Shown here: piece after piece, positions 1 to 6,637 of the stretch
How the letters are laid out: the number at the start of each line of letters is the position of its first letter
Position numbering within the stretch: position 1 is the first letter of the stretch
Notes under the pieces: generated by a model
What the model saw: the letters and a program-made list of their open reading frames with translations, nothing else
Database searches by the model: none
What the model was told of the DNA's origin: nothing
NCBI GenBank assembly: GCA_902373595.1
Contig: CABKMX010000003.1
Coordinates: 1 to 19,983 of the forward strand
Origin: an uncultured Christensenellaceae bacterium
GTDB lineage: Bacteria; Bacillota; Clostridia; Christensenellales; UBA3700
Reading direction: 5' to 3'
Length of the DNA stretch: 19,983 nucleotides
Translations under genes and position numbers: made by a program

Positions 1-184
1 GCATGCAGGTGATCATTCCGCCGTGCGCTCTGCCGGGGTAACTTTGGTGTTCGCTGCGGTAAGAAAACAGCGTGACGACGGAGTTGTCCTCCATCTCGTA
101 AAAGGGCGCTTTGACCCCGAGAGGGTTGTTCATGCCGCAGATGATACAGCTTCGGCTGTTTGCCTGTTTGCGCAAAACTTTCAT
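1..184 (-). CDS. PaaI-family (hotdog fold) thioesterase, C-terminus cut off by window edge
   Basis: The minus strand reads 61 codons from an ATG at 184 to the window edge with no stop. The start follows an excellent GGAGGA (complement of 189-194) four bases upstream. The visible protein opens with a cysteine pair (SCIICG, residues 12-17) and continues with NPLGVKAPFYE and HQSYPGRAHGGM (46-57). The conserved PGRxHGG stretch is typical of PaaI-like acyl-CoA thioesterases, which hydrolyse acyl-CoA esters in the cytoplasm. The rest of the hotdog domain lies outside the window, so the substrate cannot be judged. The gene diverges from the alcohol dehydrogenase and has its own promoter (223-251). 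Confidence 0.8.
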   Translation of the reverse strand, partial: MKVLRKQANSRSCIICGMNNPLGVKAPFYEMEDNSVVTLFSYRSEHQSYPGRAHGGMITCM

Positions 185-222
185 AAAATCCTCCGCCGCA
201 TATTCGCGGCTCTGTCGCAAAC

Positions 223-251
223 ATTGTAGCACCTATTAGGCGAAAAGTAAA
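223..251 (-). promoter_or_regulatory. SigA-type promoter of the thioesterase gene
   Basis: On the minus strand, -35 TTTACT (complement of 246-251) is separated by 17 bases from -10 TACAAT (complement of 223-228). A TG one base before the -10 makes it an extended -10. Transcription would start near 216, giving a leader of about 30 bases that contains the GGAGGA site. Confidence 0.7.
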
Positions 252-306
252 CAAAAAGGCGTCAAACACGCTAAAATCGCGAAACATATCGCAAATTTTG
301 CCCTCA

Positions 307-325
307 ATCGCGCAAATTGCGCGAT
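307..325. promoter_or_regulatory. 19-bp perfect odd palindrome, candidate operator
   Basis: Two 9-base arms, ATCGCGCAA and TTGCGCGAT, flank a single central A at 316. The site ends four bases before the -35 of the alcohol dehydrogenase promoter, and its centre lies about 49 bases upstream of the predicted transcription start. That suits an activator, or a repressor contacting polymerase. No regulator gene is visible in the window and I do not recognise the motif. Confidence 0.5.
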
Positions 326-329
326 ATTG

Positions 330-358
330 TTGACTATGCGTGCGCGAGTATTTATAAT
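330..358 (+). promoter_or_regulatory. SigA-type promoter of the ten-gene cluster
   Basis: TTGACT (330-335), a 17-base spacer and a consensus TATAAT (353-358) are followed by a predicted start near 365. It is the only near-consensus promoter I noticed before the plus-strand run that ends at 12171. Confidence 0.85.
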
Positions 359-393
359 AAAAGAGTACAAAAGGTATGGTACGGAGAGAAGCT

Positions 394-1599
394 ATGAATG
401 CGTTTTACAAGTTTTACTGCAGAGTGTTCCAAAAGACGATGAAGCTCGTCTCGCCGCTCTTGCCGTGGCGCGAGCCTCAATTGCTGTCCCCCGAGGGCGG
501 CGCAGAGGGGCTGGGCGCGATGATCAAGGGCAAGTACCGCAAGGTGTTTGTCGTCACAGGACCCAATGTGTTCAAAAAGGGTTTGGCGGACGGGTTGCTG
601 CGCGGATTTGACAGCGCAGGCGTAAAGTATGAGCTGTTCAACCGCGTCGTCAACAACCCCACAATTGACAACATCGAAGAGGCGTTCACCGTCTACCGCA
701 ACGCCGAGTGCGACGCGATTGTCGCGTTGGGCGGCGGTTCGCCGATGGATCTCGCCAAAGTGGTGGGCGCGCGCGCCGCGCGTCCCGAGAAGAAGGTCAA
801 GCAGATGAAGGGCTTGCTCAAGATCCGCAAGCGCATTCCCGACCTGTATGCAATTCCGACGACCGCCGGTTCGGGCAGCGAGACCACTCTCGCCGCCGTC
901 GTGAGCGACAGCGAAACGCATGAGAAGTATGCGATCAACGATGTGTCGCTCATTCCGAGATATGCGATTCTCGACCCAAAGATGACGGTCGGGCTTCCGC
1001 CTCAGACGACCGCGACGACCGGTATGGACGCGTTGACTCACGCGGTCGAGGCGTACATCGGCGGCAGCAACACCAAGCTGACGCGCACGCGTGCGGAGCA
1101 GGCGGTCAAGCTGATTTTCGAGAATTTGGAAAAGGCGTATGCGGAAGGGGCGGACATAGACGCGCGTACGAATATGCAAAAGGCGTCATATTACGCCGGC
1201 GTCGCGTTCACGCGCGCATATGTCGGTTATGTGCATGCGCTCGCTCATGCGTTGGGCGGATTTTACGGCACGCCGCACGGGCTTGCCAACGCGGTGCTGC
1301 TTCCCGTTGTGCTCGAGTACTACGGCAAGAGCGCGGAAAAGCCGCTTGCGCGGCTTGCCGACATTGTCGGAGTGAGCGAGCCCGACGACGATGACGCCGC
1401 AAAGGCGGCAAAGTTCGTCTCAAAGGTCAAGGAGATGAACGCGAATATGGGCATCCCGACCACAATCGAGGGCATAAAGCCCGAGGACATTCCGCTGATG
1501 GCGGACAGGGCGTTCAAAGAGGCGTGTCCGCTCTATCCGGTGCCCGAAATTTTGGACAGACCGCAGCTTGAAGAGCTGTATCGGATGATCTCGGCATGA
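394..1599 (+). CDS. Iron-containing alcohol dehydrogenase (Fe-ADH family)
   Basis: This 401-residue protein is a full-length group III (iron-dependent) alcohol dehydrogenase, a cytoplasmic NAD(P)H-linked enzyme interconverting aldehydes or ketones with alcohols, probably for fermentative redox balance. GGGSPMDLAK (residues 113-122) and TTAGSGSE (156-163) form the nucleotide-binding half. Metal ligands appear as D212 and H216 in MDALTHAVEAY, H281 in VHALAHALGG and H295 in GTPHGLANA. An in-frame ATG at 376 lies about 11 bases from the predicted transcript start and has no ribosome binding site. The ATG at 394 follows GGAGAG at 383-388 and was therefore chosen. Its stop overlaps the thiamine pyrophosphokinase start (ATGA). 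The alcohol substrate is not deducible. Confidence 0.93.
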   Translation: MNAFYKFYCRVFQKTMKLVSPLLPWREPQLLSPEGGAEGLGAMIKGKYRKVFVVTGPNVFKKGLADGLLRGFDSAGVKYELFNRVVNNPTIDNIEEAFTVYRNAECDAIVALGGGSPMDLAKVVGARAARPEKKVKQMKGLLKIRKRIPDLYAIPTTAGSGSETTLAAVVSDSETHEKYAINDVSLIPRYAILDPKMTVGLPPQTTATTGMDALTHAVEAYIGGSNTKLTRTRAEQAVKLIFENLEKAYAEGADIDARTNMQKASYYAGVAFTRAYVGYVHALAHALGGFYGTPHGLANAVLLPVVLEYYGKSAEKPLARLADIVGVSEPDDDDAAKAAKFVSKVKEMNANMGIPTTIEGIKPEDIPLMADRAFKEACPLYPVPEILDRPQLEELYRMISA

Positions 1600-2216
1600 G
1601 GGCGATTGTCGTCGGAGCGGCGGACGACTTCGTGCCGTTTTGCAAAAGGGACGGCGACATCGTGGTTGCCGCGGACGCCGGATGGGCTCAACCGGGCGTT
1701 GCCGCGCTCGCCGACGTCGCGATAGGCGATTATGATTCGCTCGGTTATGTGCCGAGCGGCGTCGAGGTTGTCAAACTCAACGTTCGGAAGGATTTCACCG
1801 ATACGTGGGAGGCGGCGATGCTCGCGGTCGAGAGGGGATGCGAAGAGGTGCATTTTTATGCGGTGCTCGGCGGCAAACTCGACCATGCGCTCGCCAATCT
1901 GCAACTCGGCATTCGGCTTGCCGAAATGGGCAAGTCTGCCGTTATGCACGGCGAGGACTGCGACGTCTTTTTCGTCGCGAACGGGTCGCTGAACGTGTCG
2001 GCGGCGCCGGGGACGAGGGCGTCCGTGTTCTCATTCGGCGAGAGCAAAGGGGTCACGCTGAGAGGGTTTGATTATGAACTGGAGGACGCGGCGCTCGGAT
2101 TCGACTATGCGCTCGGAGTGAGCAACGAGATTGTCTCGAAGATTGCTACGGTCACGGTCAAAGACGGCGCGCTTGCGGTATTTGTATATGAAAAAAGCGG
2201 TAATTTTCGATCTTGA
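1596..2216 (+). CDS. thiN: Thiamine pyrophosphokinase (thiamine diphosphokinase)
   Basis: The enzyme transfers pyrophosphate from ATP to thiamine, making the cofactor thiamine diphosphate in the cytoplasm. At 206 residues it has the usual bacterial length. Family signatures are present in order: ADAG (26-29), IGDYDSL (43-49, matching GDxDS), KDFTDT (65-70), GGKLDHALANL (92-102, the thiamine/Mg site) and a late GVSNE (174-178). The start ATG shares four bases with the alcohol dehydrogenase stop, so translation is probably coupled. I see no THI-box riboswitch upstream, as expected for an internal operon gene. The C-terminal codons overlap the next gene by 29 bases. Confidence 0.93.
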   Translation: MRAIVVGAADDFVPFCKRDGDIVVAADAGWAQPGVAALADVAIGDYDSLGYVPSGVEVVKLNVRKDFTDTWEAAMLAVERGCEEVHFYAVLGGKLDHALANLQLGIRLAEMGKSAVMHGEDCDVFFVANGSLNVSAAPGTRASVFSFGESKGVTLRGFDYELEDAALGFDYALGVSNEIVSKIATVTVKDGALAVFVYEKSGNFRS

Positions 2217-2850
2217 CGGCACGCTTCTCAACACCATCGCGGACATCGCCAATGCGGTCAATTCCGCGCTTTGGGAGAACGGGTTGCCCTATCGCTCGCT
2301 TGACGAGGTCAGGCGCTTTGTCGGCAACGGCGCGCGCAAGCTGATTGAGAGGTGCGTCGAGGACGACCCGTCCAAGTATGACTCGGTGATGAGGGCGTTC
2401 GAGAGCATTTACGGCGAGGACTGTCTCAATCAGACGAGGCCGTACACGGGCATCATGCAGCTGTTGCGCCGTTTGAAGGAAGAGGGCTATGCGCTCGGCG
2501 TGCTGTCCAACAAGCCCGACTTCGCGGTCGGCAAGATATGCCGCCACTTCTTCGGCGATATGCTCGATTTTGCGGTCGGGCAAAAGGACGGCGTCAAGGT
2601 CAAGCCCGATCCGACGCTGCTGCTCAAAGAGTTGGACGCGATCGGCGCCGACAAGGGCGCGACCGTCTATGTCGGGGACGGCGAGACGGACGTTGCGTGC
2701 GCGGCGGCGGCGGGCGTCGCGTTTGTGGGCGTGGATTGGGGCTATCGATCCGAACATCAATTGCGCGACGCGGGCGCGGAAAAGATTGCCTGCTGCGCAC
2801 AAGAACTTTACAGACTGATCGCAGTCGCCTGCGGCAGCGAGGAGGAATAA
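2188..2850 (+). CDS. HAD-superfamily hydrolase, phosphoglycolate phosphatase-like
   Basis: This 220-residue cytoplasmic phosphatase resembles Gph/PGP enzymes, which remove phosphate from 2-phosphoglycolate or similar small substrates. Motif I is FDLDGTLLNT with nucleophile D8 and acid D10. An alpha-helical cap follows (about 15-85). Motif II is LSNKPD (S107), motif III is K139 in VKPDP, and motif IV is GDGETDVACAAAAG with D164 and D168. The ATG at 2188 was chosen because the protein must begin with the MKKAVIFDLDGT strand. Upstream in-frame codons lie in the thiN overlap and add a non-conserved basic stretch. No clear ribosome binding site precedes it, so it may be translated by coupling. Substrate specificity remains open among pyrophosphatase and phosphosugar relatives. 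Confidence 0.88.
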   Translation: MKKAVIFDLDGTLLNTIADIANAVNSALWENGLPYRSLDEVRRFVGNGARKLIERCVEDDPSKYDSVMRAFESIYGEDCLNQTRPYTGIMQLLRRLKEEGYALGVLSNKPDFAVGKICRHFFGDMLDFAVGQKDGVKVKPDPTLLLKELDAIGADKGATVYVGDGETDVACAAAAGVAFVGVDWGYRSEHQLRDAGAEKIACCAQELYRLIAVACGSEEE

Positions 2851-2851
2851 T

Positions 2852-5035
2852 ATGGCGCAAAAAGACTTGTTTGACAAGGTCAAGCCGCTCGGCTATTACC
2901 GCGCGGTCAGCAGGAAGGGAGGCGTGATGTCGGCAATCGCGCTTGCCGGAGTTTTCTTCATCTTGCACTACATTTTCGACAACTACATCTATGGGCACGT
3001 GCTTGAGACGATTGCGTCGATGGAGACGGTGTTCTATGTGCTTGCCGGCATCATCGGCGTCGCGGCGCTCGGCTATGCGTTGACGACGTTCTTGTCGCGC
3101 AAGGTGAGAGGATTGGATACCGCGTTGTTGGTGCTCGTGTTCGCGGACATCATGGTCATCATCCAAAAACTTCTCGTCGACAAGTATGTGCTCAACAAAA
3201 TGCAGCCGGTGTTCTATTATGTGCCGCTTGCGGTCGCGGTCGTGTTGACCATGGTCAGGTGGTTCAGATTCAAGCCCGAATTCAACCGCATCGTCGACAC
3301 AAAGCCGATGCCCGTTGCAGGAGCAAAGTCCTATTACAAGCTGATGTTCTCGCGCCCATCGACATATGCGGCGGCGGTTGTCACCGCGGTCGTCATGATT
3401 GCGTTCATCATCACCGAGAAGAAAGGGTGGTTCGGCTTCACCGCCGTCAGTACGGACGCGAGCAAACAGATGTATCGCATCTTGACCGTGGGCGCGGTGA
3501 TTGCGGCGGTGTTCTATATCGCCAGCCTCGTCGCACGTCTCGTCAACAAGAACGTCAACTTCTGCGACACGATTGCGATGAATACGGTCGTGATCGCGAT
3601 TGCGATGTTGGTGAGGCTTGCGTTCGCTCACGCGGTCGCGGACATCGTCGTCGCGATAGTCTTGGTCGTGTGCGCTGCCGCGATGCAGGTCATCCTCGCA
3701 TTGAGGACGGTCGACGTCCGCAACGTGCTCTATGTCGAAGAGGGCGCCGAAGAGAGAGAAAAGGCGGAAAAAGAGGCGAAGAAGGATGACGCGGTCATCG
3801 CGGTCATATCGCCTGCGGCGGTCGCCGCGGAGCCGTCCGATCTGTCCGAACTCGAGCGCAGAGTCGCCGAGACGGAGAGAGTCGGAGACTTTTTGATGCG
3901 CAACGCAGAGCGCACGATGTCTTTGATCGACGAGGAGAGGTCGCTGCGCGAGCGCCGCGCCGTCACCGTCGTCGAGAGCGCGCCGCACGTCGCCGAGAGC
4001 GACAGAGAGGCGTTCTTGATGCGCAAGGCGGAACAGCTCGAATCCAAGGTCGAATACCTGATGACGGAGCTGAACGCACTCAAAGAGAGGGTGGCGGAAC
4101 TCGAAGCGAGACCGGTCGCCGTCGCTCAACCCGAGCCGCAGCCGCAGCCCGAAGAGACGGCGGAAGAGGGATATGAAGAATTCGAGCGCGAGCGCGAGTC
4201 GGTCAATTGGATAGAGACCGAGGCGAAGACGCGCCGCGCCAAGCCGCGCTATACGTTCGACCTCAAATTGAGATTGGCGGACGAGAATGTCAAGGGCTTC
4301 TACAGCGACATCAAAAACGCGCTGCTTTCCTACGGCATGCACAGCCGTATGAGCCGCCACAAGGAGAACTTCAACAAGGGGCGCAATCAGATTGCGCGCA
4401 TGGCGATCAACGGCAAGACGCTCAAGGTCTATCTGGCAATCGACCCGAACACGCTCGACCCCAAGATATACCACCACAAGGACGTCAGCGACAAGAAGGG
4501 CGTCGCCGATCTGCCGACGATGATCAACGTGCGTTCGGGGCTTGCGGTGCGCAAGATTAAGGCTCTCATCGACCGCATCGCCGAAGAGCTGGTCATCAAG
4601 CCCAAGAAGTACGAGCCGGTCGACTTTGCCAAGGACCTCACGCTCGACGGCTTCACGACGGTGGAGCGCAAGGGCTACGGCTATATGGTCAAGGACGCCG
4701 CGACGCGTGCGCAGGCGGATGAAATCCCCGACGACTTCGCGACCAACGCGGTCGAATATATCTACGCCGAAAAGAGGGCGGAGAGGTTCATCAAGACAAA
4801 GGTCACGCTCGACCAGCTCGAGGACAAGTTCGAGGACGGCGCGACGATCGACATCGACGCGATCCGCGACAAGGGGCTTGCGTCCGCGCCCAATTCCAAT
4901 TGGCTGTCCGTCGCGGCGAGCGACAGGCTGGGCAAGAAGTTCCATGTCTACGCCAACGAGTACACCGTCAGCGCGGCGAAGATGATCTGCGTTGCCGGCG
5001 GCGAGGCGTACATGATCCTTCAACCGGAGAATTGA
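2852..5035 (+). CDS. Large membrane protein with coiled coil, conserved Clostridia domain and L15-like C-terminus
   Basis: This is a 727-residue protein without an established function. The start follows GGAGGA at 2841-2846. Residues 20-285 hold about eight hydrophobic segments (roughly 25-43, 59-80, 90-108, 119-137, 170-188, 210-230, 240-258, 262-284). A charged region with two heptad-like stretches (about 330-370 and 384-420) and a PQPQPE linker follow. Residues 466-580 form a compact basic domain (FYSDIKNALLSYG, FNKGRNQIARM, KTLKVYLAIDP, DLPTMINVRS) that I recall from hypothetical Firmicutes proteins. Residues 649-723 follow the pattern of the ribosomal protein L15/L18e fold: VTLDQLEDKFEDG, IDIDAIRDKGL, FHVYANEYTVSAAKMI, then GG. 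The soluble half probably faces the cytoplasm. Role unknown; the L15 match is pattern-based inference. Confidence 0.85.
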   Translation: MAQKDLFDKVKPLGYYRAVSRKGGVMSAIALAGVFFILHYIFDNYIYGHVLETIASMETVFYVLAGIIGVAALGYALTTFLSRKVRGLDTALLVLVFADIMVIIQKLLVDKYVLNKMQPVFYYVPLAVAVVLTMVRWFRFKPEFNRIVDTKPMPVAGAKSYYKLMFSRPSTYAAAVVTAVVMIAFIITEKKGWFGFTAVSTDASKQMYRILTVGAVIAAVFYIASLVARLVNKNVNFCDTIAMNTVVIAIAMLVRLAFAHAVADIVVAIVLVVCAAAMQVILALRTVDVRNVLYVEEGAEEREKAEKEAKKDDAVIAVISPAAVAAEPSDLSELERRVAETERVGDFLMRNAERTMSLIDEERSLRERRAVTVVESAPHVAESDREAFLMRKAEQLESKVEYLMTELNALKERVAELEARPVAVAQPEPQPQPEETAEEGYEEFERERESVNWIETEAKTRRAKPRYTFDLKLRLADENVKGFYSDIKNALLSYGMHSRMSRHKENFNKGRNQIARMAINGKTLKVYLAIDPNTLDPKIYHHKDVSDKKGVADLPTMINVRSGLAVRKIKALIDRIAEELVIKPKKYEPVDFAKDLTLDGFTTVERKGYGYMVKDAATRAQADEIPDDFATNAVEYIYAEKRAERFIKTKVTLDQLEDKFEDGATIDIDAIRDKGLASAPNSNWLSVAASDRLGKKFHVYANEYTVSAAKMICVAGGEAYMILQPEN

Positions 5036-5037
5036 AG

Positions 5038-6618
5038 ATGAAGAGATATCACATTGTGCCGCTGCCTTCGTCCGTCGAGTACGGTGACGCGGAATTCGAG
5101 TTCGGCAAGGTCGCGCTCGAAGGAGAGGGGTTCGAGGAGAGATATCTTACTCGGATGCTGTTGCCGGAGGCGGAGTTCGTGCGCCCCGAAGAGGCGGACG
5201 AAAAGACGCTCGTCGTGTCCCGTCACAGGAACGGCGCGCTGCCCGACGAGGGCTGCGAGATCAGGATAAAGGGAGGCAGAGTCGACATCGCGTGCGGTGC
5301 AAAGGGCTTGCTCTATGCCTATGTCACGCTCGCACAGATCTTGGAACAGGCGGACGGCAAGGTGCGCGACGTGTTCATCAAGGACAGTCCTCTGTGCAAA
5401 TACCGCGGCATGATGCTCGACACCGCGCGCTATTTCATCCCGGTCGACGACGTCCGCAGGATGGCGGATCTGTGCGTGCTGCACAAGCTCAATGCGATAC
5501 ATCTGCACCTAACCGACGATCAGGGGTGGCGGCCGGAGAGCGACGCCTATCCGAAACTTCACCGCAAGGGCAGCCGCCGCAGTCACACAAACTTCGACCG
5601 CAAGCCGCACGAGGGCTATTACACCAAGGCGGAGATGCGCGGCATATTGCAATATTGCGCGGAGCGCAACATCGCGGTGATGCCCGAGATTGATATGCCG
5701 GGGCATATGCGCGCGGCGCTCGCGTGCTATCCCGAATTGGGATGTTTCGGCAGGCAGCTGCCCGTCGCTACGCACAGCGGCGTAAAGCACGACATATTGT
5801 GCGCGGGCAAGGAGAGCACGTTCGACTTCGTGTTCCGCATTTTGGACGAGGTCGCGGAGCTGTTCCGCGGCTACACCGAATATATCCACATCGGCGGCGA
5901 CGAGGCGCCAAAGATGCGTTGGGACATCTGCCCCGACTGCCGCAAACGCATGCGCAAAGAGGGGCTTACCGACAGCGAACAGCTTCAAGGTTGGTTCATG
6001 AAGCGCGTCGCCGAGCACGTCGTCGGGCTGGGATTCAAACCCGTGGTCTGGAACGAGGCGTGCATGAAGGGCGTTATGCCGTCGGACACCGTTTGGCAAT
6101 TTTGGCATACGGACGGCATAAGCGCGGAGGAGACGTACGCGGACGCCAACGCGACCGGAGGAATGATCAATTCCGATTCCGCATACGCCTATCTCGACTT
6201 GCCGTACGGACAAATCAGTCTCAAAAAGAGCTATGAGTTCGAGCCCAAGCCCAAGGCGCTTTCCGAGGGCAAAGCGCTGGGCGGCGAAATAGAGCTTTGG
6301 GGAGAATATATCCCCGACCAAAAGACGCGGCTCAAACGCTGTCTGCCGCGTTCGTGCGCGCTCGCGGAGAAGATGTGGAGCACTGCCGAGAGCGGATACG
6401 GCGACTTCCGCGACAGGCTCGAAGCGTTCGAGGACTTCCTCGAAGAAAGGCATTTCGAGGGAGAGGACAACGAGAAGGTCTACGATCCCGACAAGGCGCG
6501 CGGCGCGTTGCAAAAGCTGTGGTTCGAGCGCCGTCAGCTGCACTGGGAAGGGCTGCACAATCTGATCGACGACGCGAGAGTCGCGAAAAAATACAACACC
6601 GACAAGACATCAAAGTGA
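5038..6618 (+). CDS. Family 20 glycoside hydrolase (beta-N-acetylhexosaminidase), cytoplasmic
   Basis: This 526-residue enzyme should release terminal N-acetylglucosamine or N-acetylgalactosamine by substrate-assisted catalysis. A GH20b-like N-terminal domain (about 1-115) precedes the barrel. The barrel shows KYRGMMLDTARYF (121-133), LHLTDDQGWRPE (156-167), MPEIDMPGHM (215-224) and the catalytic Asp-Glu pair in IHIGGDEAP (D288-E289). Late aromatic residues (W353, W356, W421) are in the expected sugar-binding region. There is no signal peptide, so it probably acts on imported oligosaccharides or recycled peptidoglycan sugars. The ATG at 5038 has GGAGA at 5026-5030 and lies two bases after the preceding stop. 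A CPDC pair (298-301) follows the active site. No sugar transporter is nearby. Confidence 0.93.
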   Translation: MKRYHIVPLPSSVEYGDAEFEFGKVALEGEGFEERYLTRMLLPEAEFVRPEEADEKTLVVSRHRNGALPDEGCEIRIKGGRVDIACGAKGLLYAYVTLAQILEQADGKVRDVFIKDSPLCKYRGMMLDTARYFIPVDDVRRMADLCVLHKLNAIHLHLTDDQGWRPESDAYPKLHRKGSRRSHTNFDRKPHEGYYTKAEMRGILQYCAERNIAVMPEIDMPGHMRAALACYPELGCFGRQLPVATHSGVKHDILCAGKESTFDFVFRILDEVAELFRGYTEYIHIGGDEAPKMRWDICPDCRKRMRKEGLTDSEQLQGWFMKRVAEHVVGLGFKPVVWNEACMKGVMPSDTVWQFWHTDGISAEETYADANATGGMINSDSAYAYLDLPYGQISLKKSYEFEPKPKALSEGKALGGEIELWGEYIPDQKTRLKRCLPRSCALAEKMWSTAESGYGDFRDRLEAFEDFLEERHFEGEDNEKVYDPDKARGALQKLWFERRQLHWEGLHNLIDDARVAKKYNTDKTSK

Positions 6619-6637
6619 CACACCGGGGTATCGGCAA

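Noticed and set aside
376..393. Upstream ATG adding six residues to the alcohol dehydrogenase
   Set aside because: It has no Shine-Dalgarno sequence and lies about 11 bases from the predicted transcript start, while the ATG at 394 has GGAGAG.
352..1179. Long minus-strand open frame opposite the alcohol dehydrogenase
   Set aside because: It mirrors the plus-strand gene through GC-rich codon bias, is rich in Arg/His, and has no ribosome binding site or family match.
2624..5023. A 799-codon minus-strand open frame opposite the membrane protein
   Set aside because: The Arg/His/Asp-rich translation has no domain. The plus frame has a start site, membrane helices and recognisable domains. This is a shadow of third-position G/C bias.
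4900..5037. N-terminal extension of the GH20 enzyme
   Set aside because: It lies inside the 3' end of the preceding gene and reads as non-conserved Arg-rich sequence; the ATG at 5038 has its own GGAGA.
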